A stretch of DNA of 64,000 nucleotides from Euzebya rosea (GTDB taxonomy: Bacteria; Actinomycetota; Nitriliruptoria; Euzebyales; Euzebyaceae), in NCBI RefSeq assembly GCF_003073135.1, contig NZ_PGDQ01000009.1, positions 62,001 through 126,000 on the forward strand, written 5' to 3'. A program made the position numbers and the translations under genes. Below, piece after piece: positions 7,490-15,242 of this stretch. The notes below the pieces were generated by a model. It had not been told where the DNA came from and did not search any database. It worked only from the letters and a program-made list of their open reading frames with translations. The stretch's first letter is position 1. Each line of letters opens with the position of its first letter.

Positions 7490-9883
7490 TCAGTCCTCCT
7501 GGGGATGCACGGTCAGCGTCGGGTGCAGCTCCATGACCGTCGGCATCTCCGGCTGGAGCACGGTGGGGACGCCCTGGTGGCAGATCTCCATCGGTTCGTC
7601 GCCGCGCAGCGTGTAGACGGTCTCGTGACGCGACACCTCGACGCGCAGCAGCTGGCCGCGGACGGTCAGGTTGAACGCCAGCCCGTCCCACGAGGAGGGC
7701 AGCCGGGGCCAGAAGTCCGGCTGGTCGCCGGTGTCGGTCAGGCCACCGAAGCCGTGCACGATGCTCAGCCACACCCCGCCGGCCGCCGCGATGTGCACGC
7801 CGTCGCCGGTGTTGCCGGCCACGTTGGCCAGGTCCATGAACACGCCGTAGCGGAAGTACTCGATGGCCTTGGCATCGTTGCCGATCCGGGCCGCAACGAT
7901 CGACTGGATGGCCGTCGACAGCGACGAGTCACCCGTCGTCAGCGGATCGTAGTAGTCGAAGTTGCGGGCCTGGTGCTCGGGGTCGAACCAGTCGTCGTGC
8001 AGGAACATCGCAAGGACGACGTCGGCCTGCTTGATCACCTGGTAGCGGTAGATCACCAGCGGGTGGAAGTGCAGCAGCAGCGGGTACTTCTCGCGGGGCA
8101 CGCCCTCGAAGTCCCAGCGCTGCAGGTCCAGGAAGTGGGCGTCCTGCGGGGTGATGCCGAGGTCCTCGTCGTAGGGCACGTACATCGCCTCGGCCGCCCG
8201 CCGCCAGTGGAGGACCTCCTCGTCGCGCAGGTCGGTCCGGCGCAGCAGCCGTGCGTGGTCCTCGGGGCGGTCGGTGCGCAGCCACTCCACGGTGCTCGCG
8301 GCATCCCGCAGGTTCGCCGCGGCCATCAGGTTGGTGTAGGCGTTGTCGTCGACGACCGTCGTGTACTCGTCGGGCCCGGTGACCCCGTGGATGTGGAAGG
8401 TCTCGCCGTCGTCGCCCTGCCGGAAGAAGCCCAGGTCGGCGTACAGGCGTGCCGTCTCCACCAGCATCTCGGCGCCGCACTCGGCCAGGAAGTCCTCGTC
8501 GCCGGTGACCTGGGTGTACTTCATCACCGCATGGCTGATGTCGGCGTTGATGTGGTACTGGGCCGTGCCCGCCTCGAAGAAGGCCGACGCCTCCTCACCG
8601 GTGATCGTGCGCCACGGGAACAGGGCGCCCTTCTGGTTGACCTGGCGGGCTCGCCGTCGAGCGGCGTCGAGCATCCCGTGGCGGAACCGCAGGGCGTTGC
8701 GGGCCAGCAGGGGGTTGGTGTAGATCAGGAACGGCAGGACGTAGATCTCGGCGTCCCAGAAGTAGTGGCCCTCGTAGGCGCTGCCGGTCAGCCCCTTCGC
8801 GGGGATGCCGCGACTGTCCGCCCTCGCGGTGGCCTGGCAGACCTGGAACAGGCTCCAGCGGATGGCCTGGCAGACCGTCGGGTTGCCCTGGACGTCGACG
8901 TCGGCGGTGTCCCAGAACCGCTCGAGGTACGCCTCCTGCTCGGCGGCGATCTCCTCCCAGCCGCGCCCGATCGCCCGGTCCAGGGTGCGGTCGCAGCGGT
9001 CGGCGAGGCGCTGGGGGTGCGTCGGCATGCCCTCGTGGTTGACCGCCGAGGTGTGGAAGGCCGCGAACTTGGTGATGCCCAACCGCTGGCCGGACGACAT
9101 GGCCGCGGTGACGACGAGCCGGCCGAGGCTGGCGTCGGCCGTGCACTGCTCGTCGACGACCGCGTCACCGTCGACCAGGTGGTCGATCCCGCAGGCCATC
9201 GTCATCCCCGACTGGGCGACGCGGTAGGACAGCACCGACCGGCGGCCATCGGCGCGGGCGCCCTCGCCGACGAGGACCTCGTGGTCGAACCCCTTGGCCT
9301 TGCGGGGGTCGCCGTCGTCGCTGCGGGCGTCCTCCTGCACGTTGCGGAGCTGGGAGGACACGACGACGTGGGCGTTGCCGTCCAGCACCTCGACCTCGTA
9401 CCTGGCGGCCACGAGGTGGCGCTGCACCAGCGAGGTCAGCGCGGCGGAGGTCACCCGGACACGCACGCCGGTGGGCAGCCGCCACTCGATGGTGCGGGTC
9501 AGCTGGCCGGTGCGGAAGTCCAGCCGGCGGACGTAGGTGCGGATGTCGCCGTGCCGCAGGTCCAGCGGTTCGTCGTCGACGTAGAGGTGGAACCGCCGTG
9601 GGTCGGGGGCAGCGATGATGGTCTGCCCGACCTCGGCGAACCCGAAGGCGTGCTCGGGGTGGTGGATCGGCCACTGCTCGTGCAGCCCGTTGATGAGGGC
9701 GCCACGTTCGACGTAGGGACGTCCCTCCTCCGGGACCGCCCGCATGCCGATGAACCCGTTGCCGATGGCGAAGATCGACTCGGTCTCGGCCAGGTACCGG
9801 GGGGTGAACTCCTGCTCGACCAGGGCCCAGGGGTCGGGCGGGTAGATCGACGTCGGCAGGCCGACGATGTCGCGCTGCAGCAC
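7490..9883 (-). CDS. Glycoside hydrolase family 65 protein (kojibiose/trehalose/maltose phosphorylase type)
   Basis: About 797 residues with the full GH65 architecture: N-terminal beta-sandwich (ESIFAIGNGFIGMRA), (alpha/alpha)6 barrel with KGLTGSAYEGHYFWDAEI, and the catalytic acid Glu506 in VTGPDEYTT, then a C-terminal beta domain. Family members phosphorolyse alpha-glucosides to beta-glucose-1-phosphate plus a sugar. The gene directly follows a beta-phosphoglucomutase gene (gap 4 bp), the enzyme needed to turn that product into glucose-6-phosphate, so phosphorylase rather than hydrolase activity is likely. GTG 9883 is chosen because the longer frame would overlap the upstream gene and its extra residues are not family-like. 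Confidence 0.9.
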   Translation of the reverse strand: MLQRDIVGLPTSIYPPDPWALVEQEFTPRYLAETESIFAIGNGFIGMRAVPEEGRPYVERGALINGLHEQWPIHHPEHAFGFAEVGQTIIAAPDPRRFHLYVDDEPLDLRHGDIRTYVRRLDFRTGQLTRTIEWRLPTGVRVRVTSAALTSLVQRHLVAARYEVEVLDGNAHVVVSSQLRNVQEDARSDDGDPRKAKGFDHEVLVGEGARADGRRSVLSYRVAQSGMTMACGIDHLVDGDAVVDEQCTADASLGRLVVTAAMSSGQRLGITKFAAFHTSAVNHEGMPTHPQRLADRCDRTLDRAIGRGWEEIAAEQEAYLERFWDTADVDVQGNPTVCQAIRWSLFQVCQATARADSRGIPAKGLTGSAYEGHYFWDAEIYVLPFLIYTNPLLARNALRFRHGMLDAARRRARQVNQKGALFPWRTITGEEASAFFEAGTAQYHINADISHAVMKYTQVTGDEDFLAECGAEMLVETARLYADLGFFRQGDDGETFHIHGVTGPDEYTTVVDDNAYTNLMAAANLRDAASTVEWLRTDRPEDHARLLRRTDLRDEEVLHWRRAAEAMYVPYDEDLGITPQDAHFLDLQRWDFEGVPREKYPLLLHFHPLVIYRYQVIKQADVVLAMFLHDDWFDPEHQARNFDYYDPLTTGDSSLSTAIQSIVAARIGNDAKAIEYFRYGVFMDLANVAGNTGDGVHIAAAGGVWLSIVHGFGGLTDTGDQPDFWPRLPSSWDGLAFNLTVRGQLLRVEVSRHETVYTLRGDEPMEICHQGVPTVLQPEMPTVMELHPTLTVHPQED

Positions 9884-9887
9884 CGGT

Positions 9888-10631
9888 CTAGGCCAGCAGC
9901 TCGTCGAGATCGGCGACGACCACGTCGGCGCCGTGGGCACGCAGTTCGTCGGCCTGATCCAGCCGATCGACCCCGATGACCAGCCCGAACCCGCCGCCCT
10001 TGCCGGCCTCGACGCCGGCGACGGCGTCCTCGACGACCACTGTCCGTTCGGGGTCGACCCCGAGCAGCGTGGCGGCCTCGAGGAAGGTGTCGGGGGCCGG
10101 CTTGCCGGCCAGCTCGCGCTCCCGCGCCACCTCGCCGTCGACGACCAGCTCGAACCGGTCGGCGATGCCGGCGGCGTCGAGGACGCGCCGGGCGTTGCGG
10201 CTGGAGGACACCACCGCGCACTTGATCCCGTCCGCGAGCAGCCGGTCGACCAGCTGGACCGACGACTCGTAGGGCTCCACCCCCGCGTCGATCAGGTCCT
10301 GGACCATGTCGTTCTTGCGGTTGCCGAGCCCGTAGGTGGTGTCGGCGTCGGCCGGGTCGTCGATGTTGCCCTGCGGCAGCACGATCCGGCGGGACTCCAG
10401 GAAGGCGCTGACGCCCTCGTACCGGGGCCGACCGTCGACGTAGCTGCGGTAGTCCGTGGCGATCTCGAACGCCTGGTAGGGCAGGTCGTGAGCCAGGGAG
10501 TAGCGACGCAGGAACTCGTCGAACATCGTCTTCCACGCCTTGGCATGGAGCGCAGCGGTGTCGGTGAGCACGCCGTCGAGGTCGAACAGGACCGCGTCGT
10601 AGCGCGCTGGGGTGATGCTGGCGTCGGACAC
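9888..10631 (-). CDS. Beta-phosphoglucomutase family HAD hydrolase
   Basis: 247 residues of the HAD superfamily: motif I DLDGVLTDTA with the nucleophile and acid/base Asp pair, motif II VVSSSRNA, motif III Lys in GKPAPDTFLEAA, and motif IV VVVEDAVAGVEAG. The cap region and FDLDGVLTDT are those of the beta-phosphoglucomutase subfamily, which isomerises beta-glucose-1-phosphate to glucose-6-phosphate. It lies between xylA and the GH65 phosphorylase gene in one presumed transcript, and fits as the second enzyme of phosphorolytic disaccharide use. Confidence 0.88.
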   Translation of the reverse strand: MSDASITPARYDAVLFDLDGVLTDTAALHAKAWKTMFDEFLRRYSLAHDLPYQAFEIATDYRSYVDGRPRYEGVSAFLESRRIVLPQGNIDDPADADTTYGLGNRKNDMVQDLIDAGVEPYESSVQLVDRLLADGIKCAVVSSSRNARRVLDAAGIADRFELVVDGEVARERELAGKPAPDTFLEAATLLGVDPERTVVVEDAVAGVEAGKGGGFGLVIGVDRLDQADELRAHGADVVVADLDELLA

Positions 10632-10646
10632 GGAGGAGGTCCTTCC

Positions 10647-10673
10647 GGGTTTGGTGCGGGAGGAGCCAAACCC
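10647..10673. other. Hairpin in the xylA to beta-phosphoglucomutase spacer
   Basis: Perfect 8-bp inverted repeat (GGGTTTGG at 10647-10654, CCAAACCC at 10666-10673) with an 11-nt loop. It lies between two genes of the same strand. With no T-run after it, it is more likely a transcript processing or attenuation point than a full terminator. Confidence 0.45.
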
Positions 10674-10698
10674 TACCGTCCGACGCCAGCGCGGGGTA

Positions 10699-12024
10699 TC
10701 AGGAGGTGGTCCAGATCGCCCGGTTCACGACGTTCTCCAGGGCCTCCTGCCGACCGGACGTGGGGGCGGCGTCGATGTTGTCGGCCGCGACCTTCTCCGC
10801 GAGCGATGCCAGCGTGGCACCGGACATGATCTCGCGGCCGAGCTCCCCGTCCCAGCCGGCGTAGCGCTCCTCGACCGCAGCGGCCAGCTGTCCGGAGTCC
10901 ATCAGGGCCTCGGCGACCAGCAGCGAGCGGGCGAGGGTGTCGATGCCGCCGATGTGGCCGTGGAACAGGTCGTCGCGGGCGACGGACTGGCGACGCAGCT
11001 TGGTGTCGAAGTTGAAGCCGCCGGTGGTGAAGCCGCCACCCTTGAGGATCTCGTACATGGCCAGCGACAGCTCGTCGACGGAGTTGGGGAACTGGTCGGT
11101 GTCCCAGCCGTTCTGGTCGTCACCACGGTTGGCGTCGATGGAGCCGAAGACGCCGTTGGCGACGGCGTATGCCACCTCGTGGTGGAAGCTGTGGCCGGCG
11201 AGGGTGGCGTGGTTGACCTCGATGTTGACCTTGAACTCGCCCTCGAGGTCGTAGCGCGCCAGGAAACCGGCGACGGACTGGCTGTCGTAGTCGTACTGGT
11301 GCTTGGTGGGCTCCTGCGGCTTGGGCTCGATCAGCAGCGTCCCCTCGAACCCGATGGACTTCTTGTAGTCCACGACCATGTGCAGGAAGCGGGCCATCTG
11401 CTCGGCCTCACGCCCCAGGTCGGTGTTCAGCAGCGTCTCGTACCCCTCGCGGCCGCCCCACAGCACGTAGTTCTGGCCACCGAGGCGCACGGTGGCGTCC
11501 ATGGCGTGCTTGACCTGGGCGGCGGCGTGCGCGACGACGCGGGGGTCGGGGTTGGTCGCCGCGCCGGCGGCGAAGCGCGGGTGGCTGAAGGCGTTGGCGG
11601 TGCCCCACAGCAGCTGCACGCCGGTGTCGGCCATCTTCTTCTCGGCGTACTCCACCATCGACTCGAGGTTGGCGACGCTCTCGGCGAAGGTGTCGCCCTC
11701 CGGGGCGATGTCGCGGTCGTGGAAGCACCAGAACGGCATCCCGAGCTTGCCCATGAACTCGAAGGCGGCGTCCATCTTGGTCCGGGCGGCATCCATGGAG
11801 GTGGGGTCGGCCAGCCACGGGCGGTCGAAGGTGCCGCCGCCGAACACGTCGCTGCCGGGCCAGTTGAAGGAGTGCCAGTAGCAGACGGCGACCCGCAGGT
11901 GCTCGGCCATCGTCCGTCCCGCGACGACGCGATCGGCGTCGTAGACCTTGAACGCGAGGGGGTTGTCGCTGTCGAGCCCCTCGAAGGGGATGCGGGACGG
12001 AACGGTGGAGAAGAACTCTTGCAT
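10699..12024 (-). CDS. xylA: Xylose isomerase, class II (E. coli type)
   Basis: 441 residues, the size of class II enzymes (about 440) rather than the roughly 390 usual in Actinomycetota. It matches the E. coli pattern closely: NPLAFKVYD near the start, [12 protein letters not shown], catalytic His102 in [85 protein letters not shown]. It converts D-xylose to D-xylulose using two divalent metal ions. AGGAG lies 6 nt before the ATG. It follows the ROK regulator gene by 81 bp, and xylB lies 5 kb away on the other strand. Confidence 0.96.
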   Translation of the reverse strand: MQEFFSTVPSRIPFEGLDSDNPLAFKVYDADRVVAGRTMAEHLRVAVCYWHSFNWPGSDVFGGGTFDRPWLADPTSMDAARTKMDAAFEFMGKLGMPFWCFHDRDIAPEGDTFAESVANLESMVEYAEKKMADTGVQLLWGTANAFSHPRFAAGAATNPDPRVVAHAAAQVKHAMDATVRLGGQNYVLWGGREGYETLLNTDLGREAEQMARFLHMVVDYKKSIGFEGTLLIEPKPQEPTKHQYDYDSQSVAGFLARYDLEGEFKVNIEVNHATLAGHSFHHEVAYAVANGVFGSIDANRGDDQNGWDTDQFPNSVDELSLAMYEILKGGGFTTGGFNFDTKLRRQSVARDDLFHGHIGGIDTLARSLLVAEALMDSGQLAAAVEERYAGWDGELGREIMSGATLASLAEKVAADNIDAAPTSGRQEALENVVNRAIWTTS

Positions 12025-12036
12025 GGCTGGCTCCTG

Positions 12037-12083
12037 GCGGTCGGATGATGGTCGGTCTGGCGGTCGGTCTGGCGGTCGGTCTG
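12037..12083. repeat. 12-bp tandem repeats between the ROK regulator gene and xylA
   Basis: The unit GCGGTCGGTCTG occurs as two exact copies (12060-12071, 12072-12083), one near-copy (12048-12059) and one diverged copy at the left. It fills most of the 81-bp spacer upstream of xylA. It might be a protein-binding array or replication slippage; no clear promoter is seen in it. Confidence 0.6.
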
Positions 12084-12105
12084 GGGGGTGGCTGGTCGTG
12101 TCGGG

Positions 12106-13371
12106 TCAGGCGGACGCGGCGTCGTCGAGGAGCAGGTCCTCGGGGTGGGTCAGGACGTGCCACAGCACCTGCTCGCTGGCGCCGATGAGCGTGGCGTCCT
12201 TGCCGAGGTCCGGCTCGACGATGTCGCATTCCGCGAGCGGGCCGAGCAGTGCCTGGCGTGCCATCTCCTCCTCCACGGTCGTCCGCAGGTGCGGCAGGAG
12301 GCGGCCGAGGCGGCCGCCGAAGACGATCCGCGTCGGGTTGAGGACGTTGAGGAGGTTGCCGAGTCCGGTGGCGACCCAGCGGCCGGCGTCGTCCAGCGCA
12401 GCCAGGACCTCGGCGTCGCCGGCCGCCGCACCGGCGGCCAGCGCCTCGATGGGGTCGGTGTCATCGGGGAGGTCGGTCAGGCCGCTGGCGCGCAGGATGG
12501 CGGGCAGGCCGATGACGGTCTCCCAGCAGCCCCGCCCACCGCAGCCGCAGACGGCCCCGCCGGGCTGCACCTTCATGTGGCCGACCTCGGCCGCCAGTCC
12601 GTTGGCGCCCCAGAGCAGCCGGCCGTTGACCACGGCCCCGCCACCGACACCGGCGTTGCCGCTGATCAGCAGGCCGTTGTCGACGCCGCGGAGGCTGCCG
12701 CGCAGGTACTCCCCGATCGTGGCGAGCGTGGACTCGTTGCCCACGGTCACGGTCAGGCCCGAGGGAAGGGCGGTGCGCAGGACCGACCGCAGGTCGGTGT
12801 GGCCCCAGCCGAGGTTCGGCGCGTGCAGCAGGAGCCCGTCGTTGTTGACCAGGCCGGCGACGGCCACGCCGACCCCGACGGGGTTGGCGTCGGTCGGAAG
12901 GCGGTCCAGCTGGTCGTCGACCAGGACGCGGACGGCCTCGACCACGTCCGGCACGGCGGCGCGTTCGGGCATGGGCTGGCGGACGAGGTCGAAGAGGACC
13001 CCGCCGAGCCCGACGCTTGCGACGGCGACCTCACCGGGCCCGATCTCGACGGCGAGGGCGACGGCACGGTGGGCGTTGAGGCGCACGACGAGGGACGGTC
13101 GGCCGGGCGAGGGCTGGCGGTCCACGCCGGCGTCCTCGGCGATGCCACGATCGACGAGCTCGCCGATGAGGCTGCCGATGCCGGATCGGCTGAGGTTGAG
13201 GCCGGCGACGAGCTCGGACCGCGACTGGGCCCCCCGCAGGTGCAGGAGGGCCATCGTGGAGATCAGGTTCGCGCGTCGCGGGATGGTGGCGCCCGTGACG
13301 GCGGCCTCACGTTCCGTGGCGTGTGCGGGCGGGGTCAGCAGCGTGCGGTAGGCCTGCACCTCGATCGCCAT
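12106..13371 (-). CDS. ROK family transcriptional regulator, probable xylose repressor
   Basis: 421 residues. An N-terminal winged helix-turn-helix (about residues 25-80, LHLRGAQSRSELVAGLNLSR) is followed by a ROK sugar-kinase-like domain with the zinc motif CGCGGRGCWE and the GVGVAVAGLV and AEVGHMKV signatures. In XylR/NagC-like ROK repressors the sugar binds the kinase-like fold and lifts repression. Position at the head of a xylA operon supports control of xylose genes. ATG 13371 has AGGAGG 6 nt upstream. An operator-like sequence in its own promoter region is repeated before xylB, suggesting autoregulation. Confidence 0.9.
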   Translation of the reverse strand: MAIEVQAYRTLLTPPAHATEREAAVTGATIPRRANLISTMALLHLRGAQSRSELVAGLNLSRSGIGSLIGELVDRGIAEDAGVDRQPSPGRPSLVVRLNAHRAVALAVEIGPGEVAVASVGLGGVLFDLVRQPMPERAAVPDVVEAVRVLVDDQLDRLPTDANPVGVGVAVAGLVNNDGLLLHAPNLGWGHTDLRSVLRTALPSGLTVTVGNESTLATIGEYLRGSLRGVDNGLLISGNAGVGGGAVVNGRLLWGANGLAAEVGHMKVQPGGAVCGCGGRGCWETVIGLPAILRASGLTDLPDDTDPIEALAAGAAAGDAEVLAALDDAGRWVATGLGNLLNVLNPTRIVFGGRLGRLLPHLRTTVEEEMARQALLGPLAECDIVEPDLGKDATLIGASEQVLWHVLTHPEDLLLDDAASA

Positions 13372-13435
13372 GCCCCACCTCCTCGTGCTCGGGCTGGTCG
13401 CCCCGAGGAACACCTCTCGCGGCGGGCTGGCACCC

Positions 13436-13464
13436 AATATAGGCGCACTGTGAACAAAAGTGCA
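13436..13464 (-). promoter_or_regulatory. Probable promoter and operator of the ROK-xylA operon
   Basis: On the minus strand TATATT (13436-13441) is a good -10 box, with a weak -35 (TGCACT, 13459-13464) 17 bp away. Between and over them lies GCACTGTGAACAAAAGTGC (13445-13463, written on the plus strand), which has GCAC/GTGC ends and matches 15 of 19 positions with a site before xylB. A repressor bound here would cover the -35 and spacer. Confidence 0.6.
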
Positions 13465-13540
13465 CCCCCTTCTTCGGCACCATCTGATCTGCGGCCCCGC
13501 GCCGGGACCGGCGTGGCCGGACCCTGTCCATGGGCTCGCC

Positions 13541-14332
13541 TCACGATGCCCCCGGCAGTCCGGCGACCGCCTCCTCCAGCGTCCACACCTCCAGGACGGC
13601 CATGCGCCCATGGACGTCGTCCCCGACCGGGCACTCCGCGGGGACGATCAGCAGGTCCGGGTCGAGCGGCATCCCCATGGGGACGTCCGGTGCGTCGGCT
13701 GCTCCCAGCGTTGCCTCGACGCCGGGCGGACAGCTGACGGACCCGTCGGCTTCGACCGTCCCGATCGCCAGCACCGTGCGGCCGGCGGTCAGGTCGGCGC
13801 TGTTGGCCATGTCCACGATCGCCAGCAGCACCCCGAGCTGGGTCGGGGCGACGCCGTCGGGGGCGATGTGGGCGACGAGGCCGAGCGCGTCGGGATCACC
13901 CCGCCCCGGCGCCACCCCGCGGCCCACGAGCAACGCCGATGCGACCGGATCGAGGCCGCGGACACGGTCGACGGGCGCGCGGGCGACCCGCTGGTCGGGC
14001 CTGAGGACGGCCACGGCGGTCGCCAGCAGCGTCGGCCGTGGATCAACGAGGGGAACCACGATGCGTCCGTGCAGGCCAGCCGCATCCCCGTCGGTGCGGA
14101 CGTCGACGGCGGCGTCGACGTCGACCAGCCGTCCGGGCGTGGTCACCGACCACGGGGCCGGCGCGACTCCTGCGGTGGCGAGGACCACCAGCGACGCCGC
14201 GACGAGGACCGAGCGCGGCACGCGCCGGCCCTGCCGGTGGGGCATGCCCTCGAGGTCCGGCAGGGCCAGGTCGGCCCCGCCCCAACGCCACCACCGGATG
14301 GTGTGGCGGCGGGCGGGGTCTGTGTCGGTCAC
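13541..14332 (-). CDS. Membrane-anchored Lon-like (PDZ-Lon/S16 fold) protein without catalytic residues
   Basis: 263 residues. A basic N-terminus, one membrane helix (about residues 42-60, SVLVAASLVVLATAGVAPA) and an extracytoplasmic part whose C-terminal half aligns with the S16 domain of YlbL-like proteases: LLAIVDMANSADLTAGR, AIGTVEADGSV and LIVPAEC are in the expected order. Where active enzymes have GPSAG with the catalytic Ser, this has APTQLG (Thr164), and the Lys of the dyad region is replaced in GVEATLGAA. It is therefore likely a non-proteolytic relative. GTG 14332 is chosen for a GGAG at 10-nt spacing; a TTG at 14341 is the alternative. Confidence 0.6.
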   Translation of the reverse strand: MTDTDPARRHTIRWWRWGGADLALPDLEGMPHRQGRRVPRSVLVAASLVVLATAGVAPAPWSVTTPGRLVDVDAAVDVRTDGDAAGLHGRIVVPLVDPRPTLLATAVAVLRPDQRVARAPVDRVRGLDPVASALLVGRGVAPGRGDPDALGLVAHIAPDGVAPTQLGVLLAIVDMANSADLTAGRTVLAIGTVEADGSVSCPPGVEATLGAADAPDVPMGMPLDPDLLIVPAECPVGDDVHGRMAVLEVWTLEEAVAGLPGAS

Positions 14333-14366
14333 CGAGGGCAAGCTCCTCGGCCGCCCCCGGGGGTGA

Positions 14367-15242
14367 TCACCCGTCGGAGGTGGTCACCCATTCCAGCGCG
14401 GCCACGAAATGGGTCTGCCACCGGGCATCGTCGAAGGTCCCGTCGTAGTGGCCGAGGTTGGTGTACCAGACGCGGTTGGCACCGCGGAACGACTTGGTCC
14501 ACTCCAGCGGCTGGTCGTCGTCGTAGGCCGGGCTGATCGCACCCAGCCGCCCGAAGCCGGTGTAGGTCGAGGTCTCGTCCAGGCTGAGCAGCACGTGCAC
14601 GTCCTGGGTCCCACGGGGGTTCTGCCGCCACCGGTAGTACTCCTCGCGCATCTGGAAGGTCTCGGCCCCTTCCCATGCGGCGGTGATCGGGTGGGTCGTG
14701 TCCTCGACCTGGACGGTCGCCCGGTCCAGCAGCAAGCCACCCATCTGGTTGCCGTTGTGGGGATGGGACTCGAAGGCCGCGCCCACGAGCTCCTGGTACT
14801 CGGGCCACTGGTAGTTGGTGTCGGCCGCGGCGTGGATGCCCATGAAGCCCCCGCCGTCGAGCAGCCAGTCCACGAACATCGTCTTCTGCGCCTCGGAGAA
14901 GGGGTGTTCCCCGGTGGTGTTGGCGAACAGGATCGCGTCGGTTCGCTCCAGCAGGTCAGCGGTCAGGTCCGCGGTGTCCTCGGAGAACTCCACGGTGAAC
15001 GCGCCGGTCGACGCGGCCAGGTCGCTGATGACCTGCTGGGAGTGCTCGATGGACCCGTGGCGGAACCCGTCGGTGCGCGAGAACACCCACAGGTGCGGGG
15101 TTTCGGAGTCGGCGGCGACCGGGCCCGCCGCGCTGCTGAGGACGGCCAGGCACACGGCCAGGGCGAGCAGCAGCCAGCGGCTGCCGCTGCCCGTCCGGGT
15201 GCCACTGCCCGTCCGGGTCTCGACGGACTGTCGGGGCGTCAT
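14367..15242 (-). CDS. Exported ThuA domain protein
   Basis: 291 residues with a signal peptide (RWLLLALAVCLAVLSSAAGPVAA) and a class I glutamine-amidotransferase-like ThuA fold: LWVFSRTDGFRHGSIEHS, FANTTGEHPF, GGGFMGIHAAADT, AFESHPHN, VWYTNLGHYDG. ThuA is linked to trehalose uptake and use in rhizobia, but secreted ThuA proteins commonly sit beside PQQ-type sugar dehydrogenases, as here; the exact reaction is not established. Its ATG overlaps the TGA of the upstream dehydrogenase gene (ATGA), so the two are translated together. Confidence 0.85.
   Translation of the reverse strand: MTPRQSVETRTGSGTRTGSGSRWLLLALAVCLAVLSSAAGPVAADSETPHLWVFSRTDGFRHGSIEHSQQVISDLAASTGAFTVEFSEDTADLTADLLERTDAILFANTTGEHPFSEAQKTMFVDWLLDGGGFMGIHAAADTNYQWPEYQELVGAAFESHPHNGNQMGGLLLDRATVQVEDTTHPITAAWEGAETFQMREEYYRWRQNPRGTQDVHVLLSLDETSTYTGFGRLGAISPAYDDDQPLEWTKSFRGANRVWYTNLGHYDGTFDDARWQTHFVAALEWVTTSDG

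Noticed and set aside
7505-9979. 824-codon plus-strand open frame opposite the GH65 gene
   Set aside because: Antisense shadow of a real gene in very GC-rich DNA; Val/Gly/Arg/Asp-rich without any domain.
12037-12083. Replication iterons
   Set aside because: Short 12-bp repeats in an operon spacer with no Rep or DnaA-box context.
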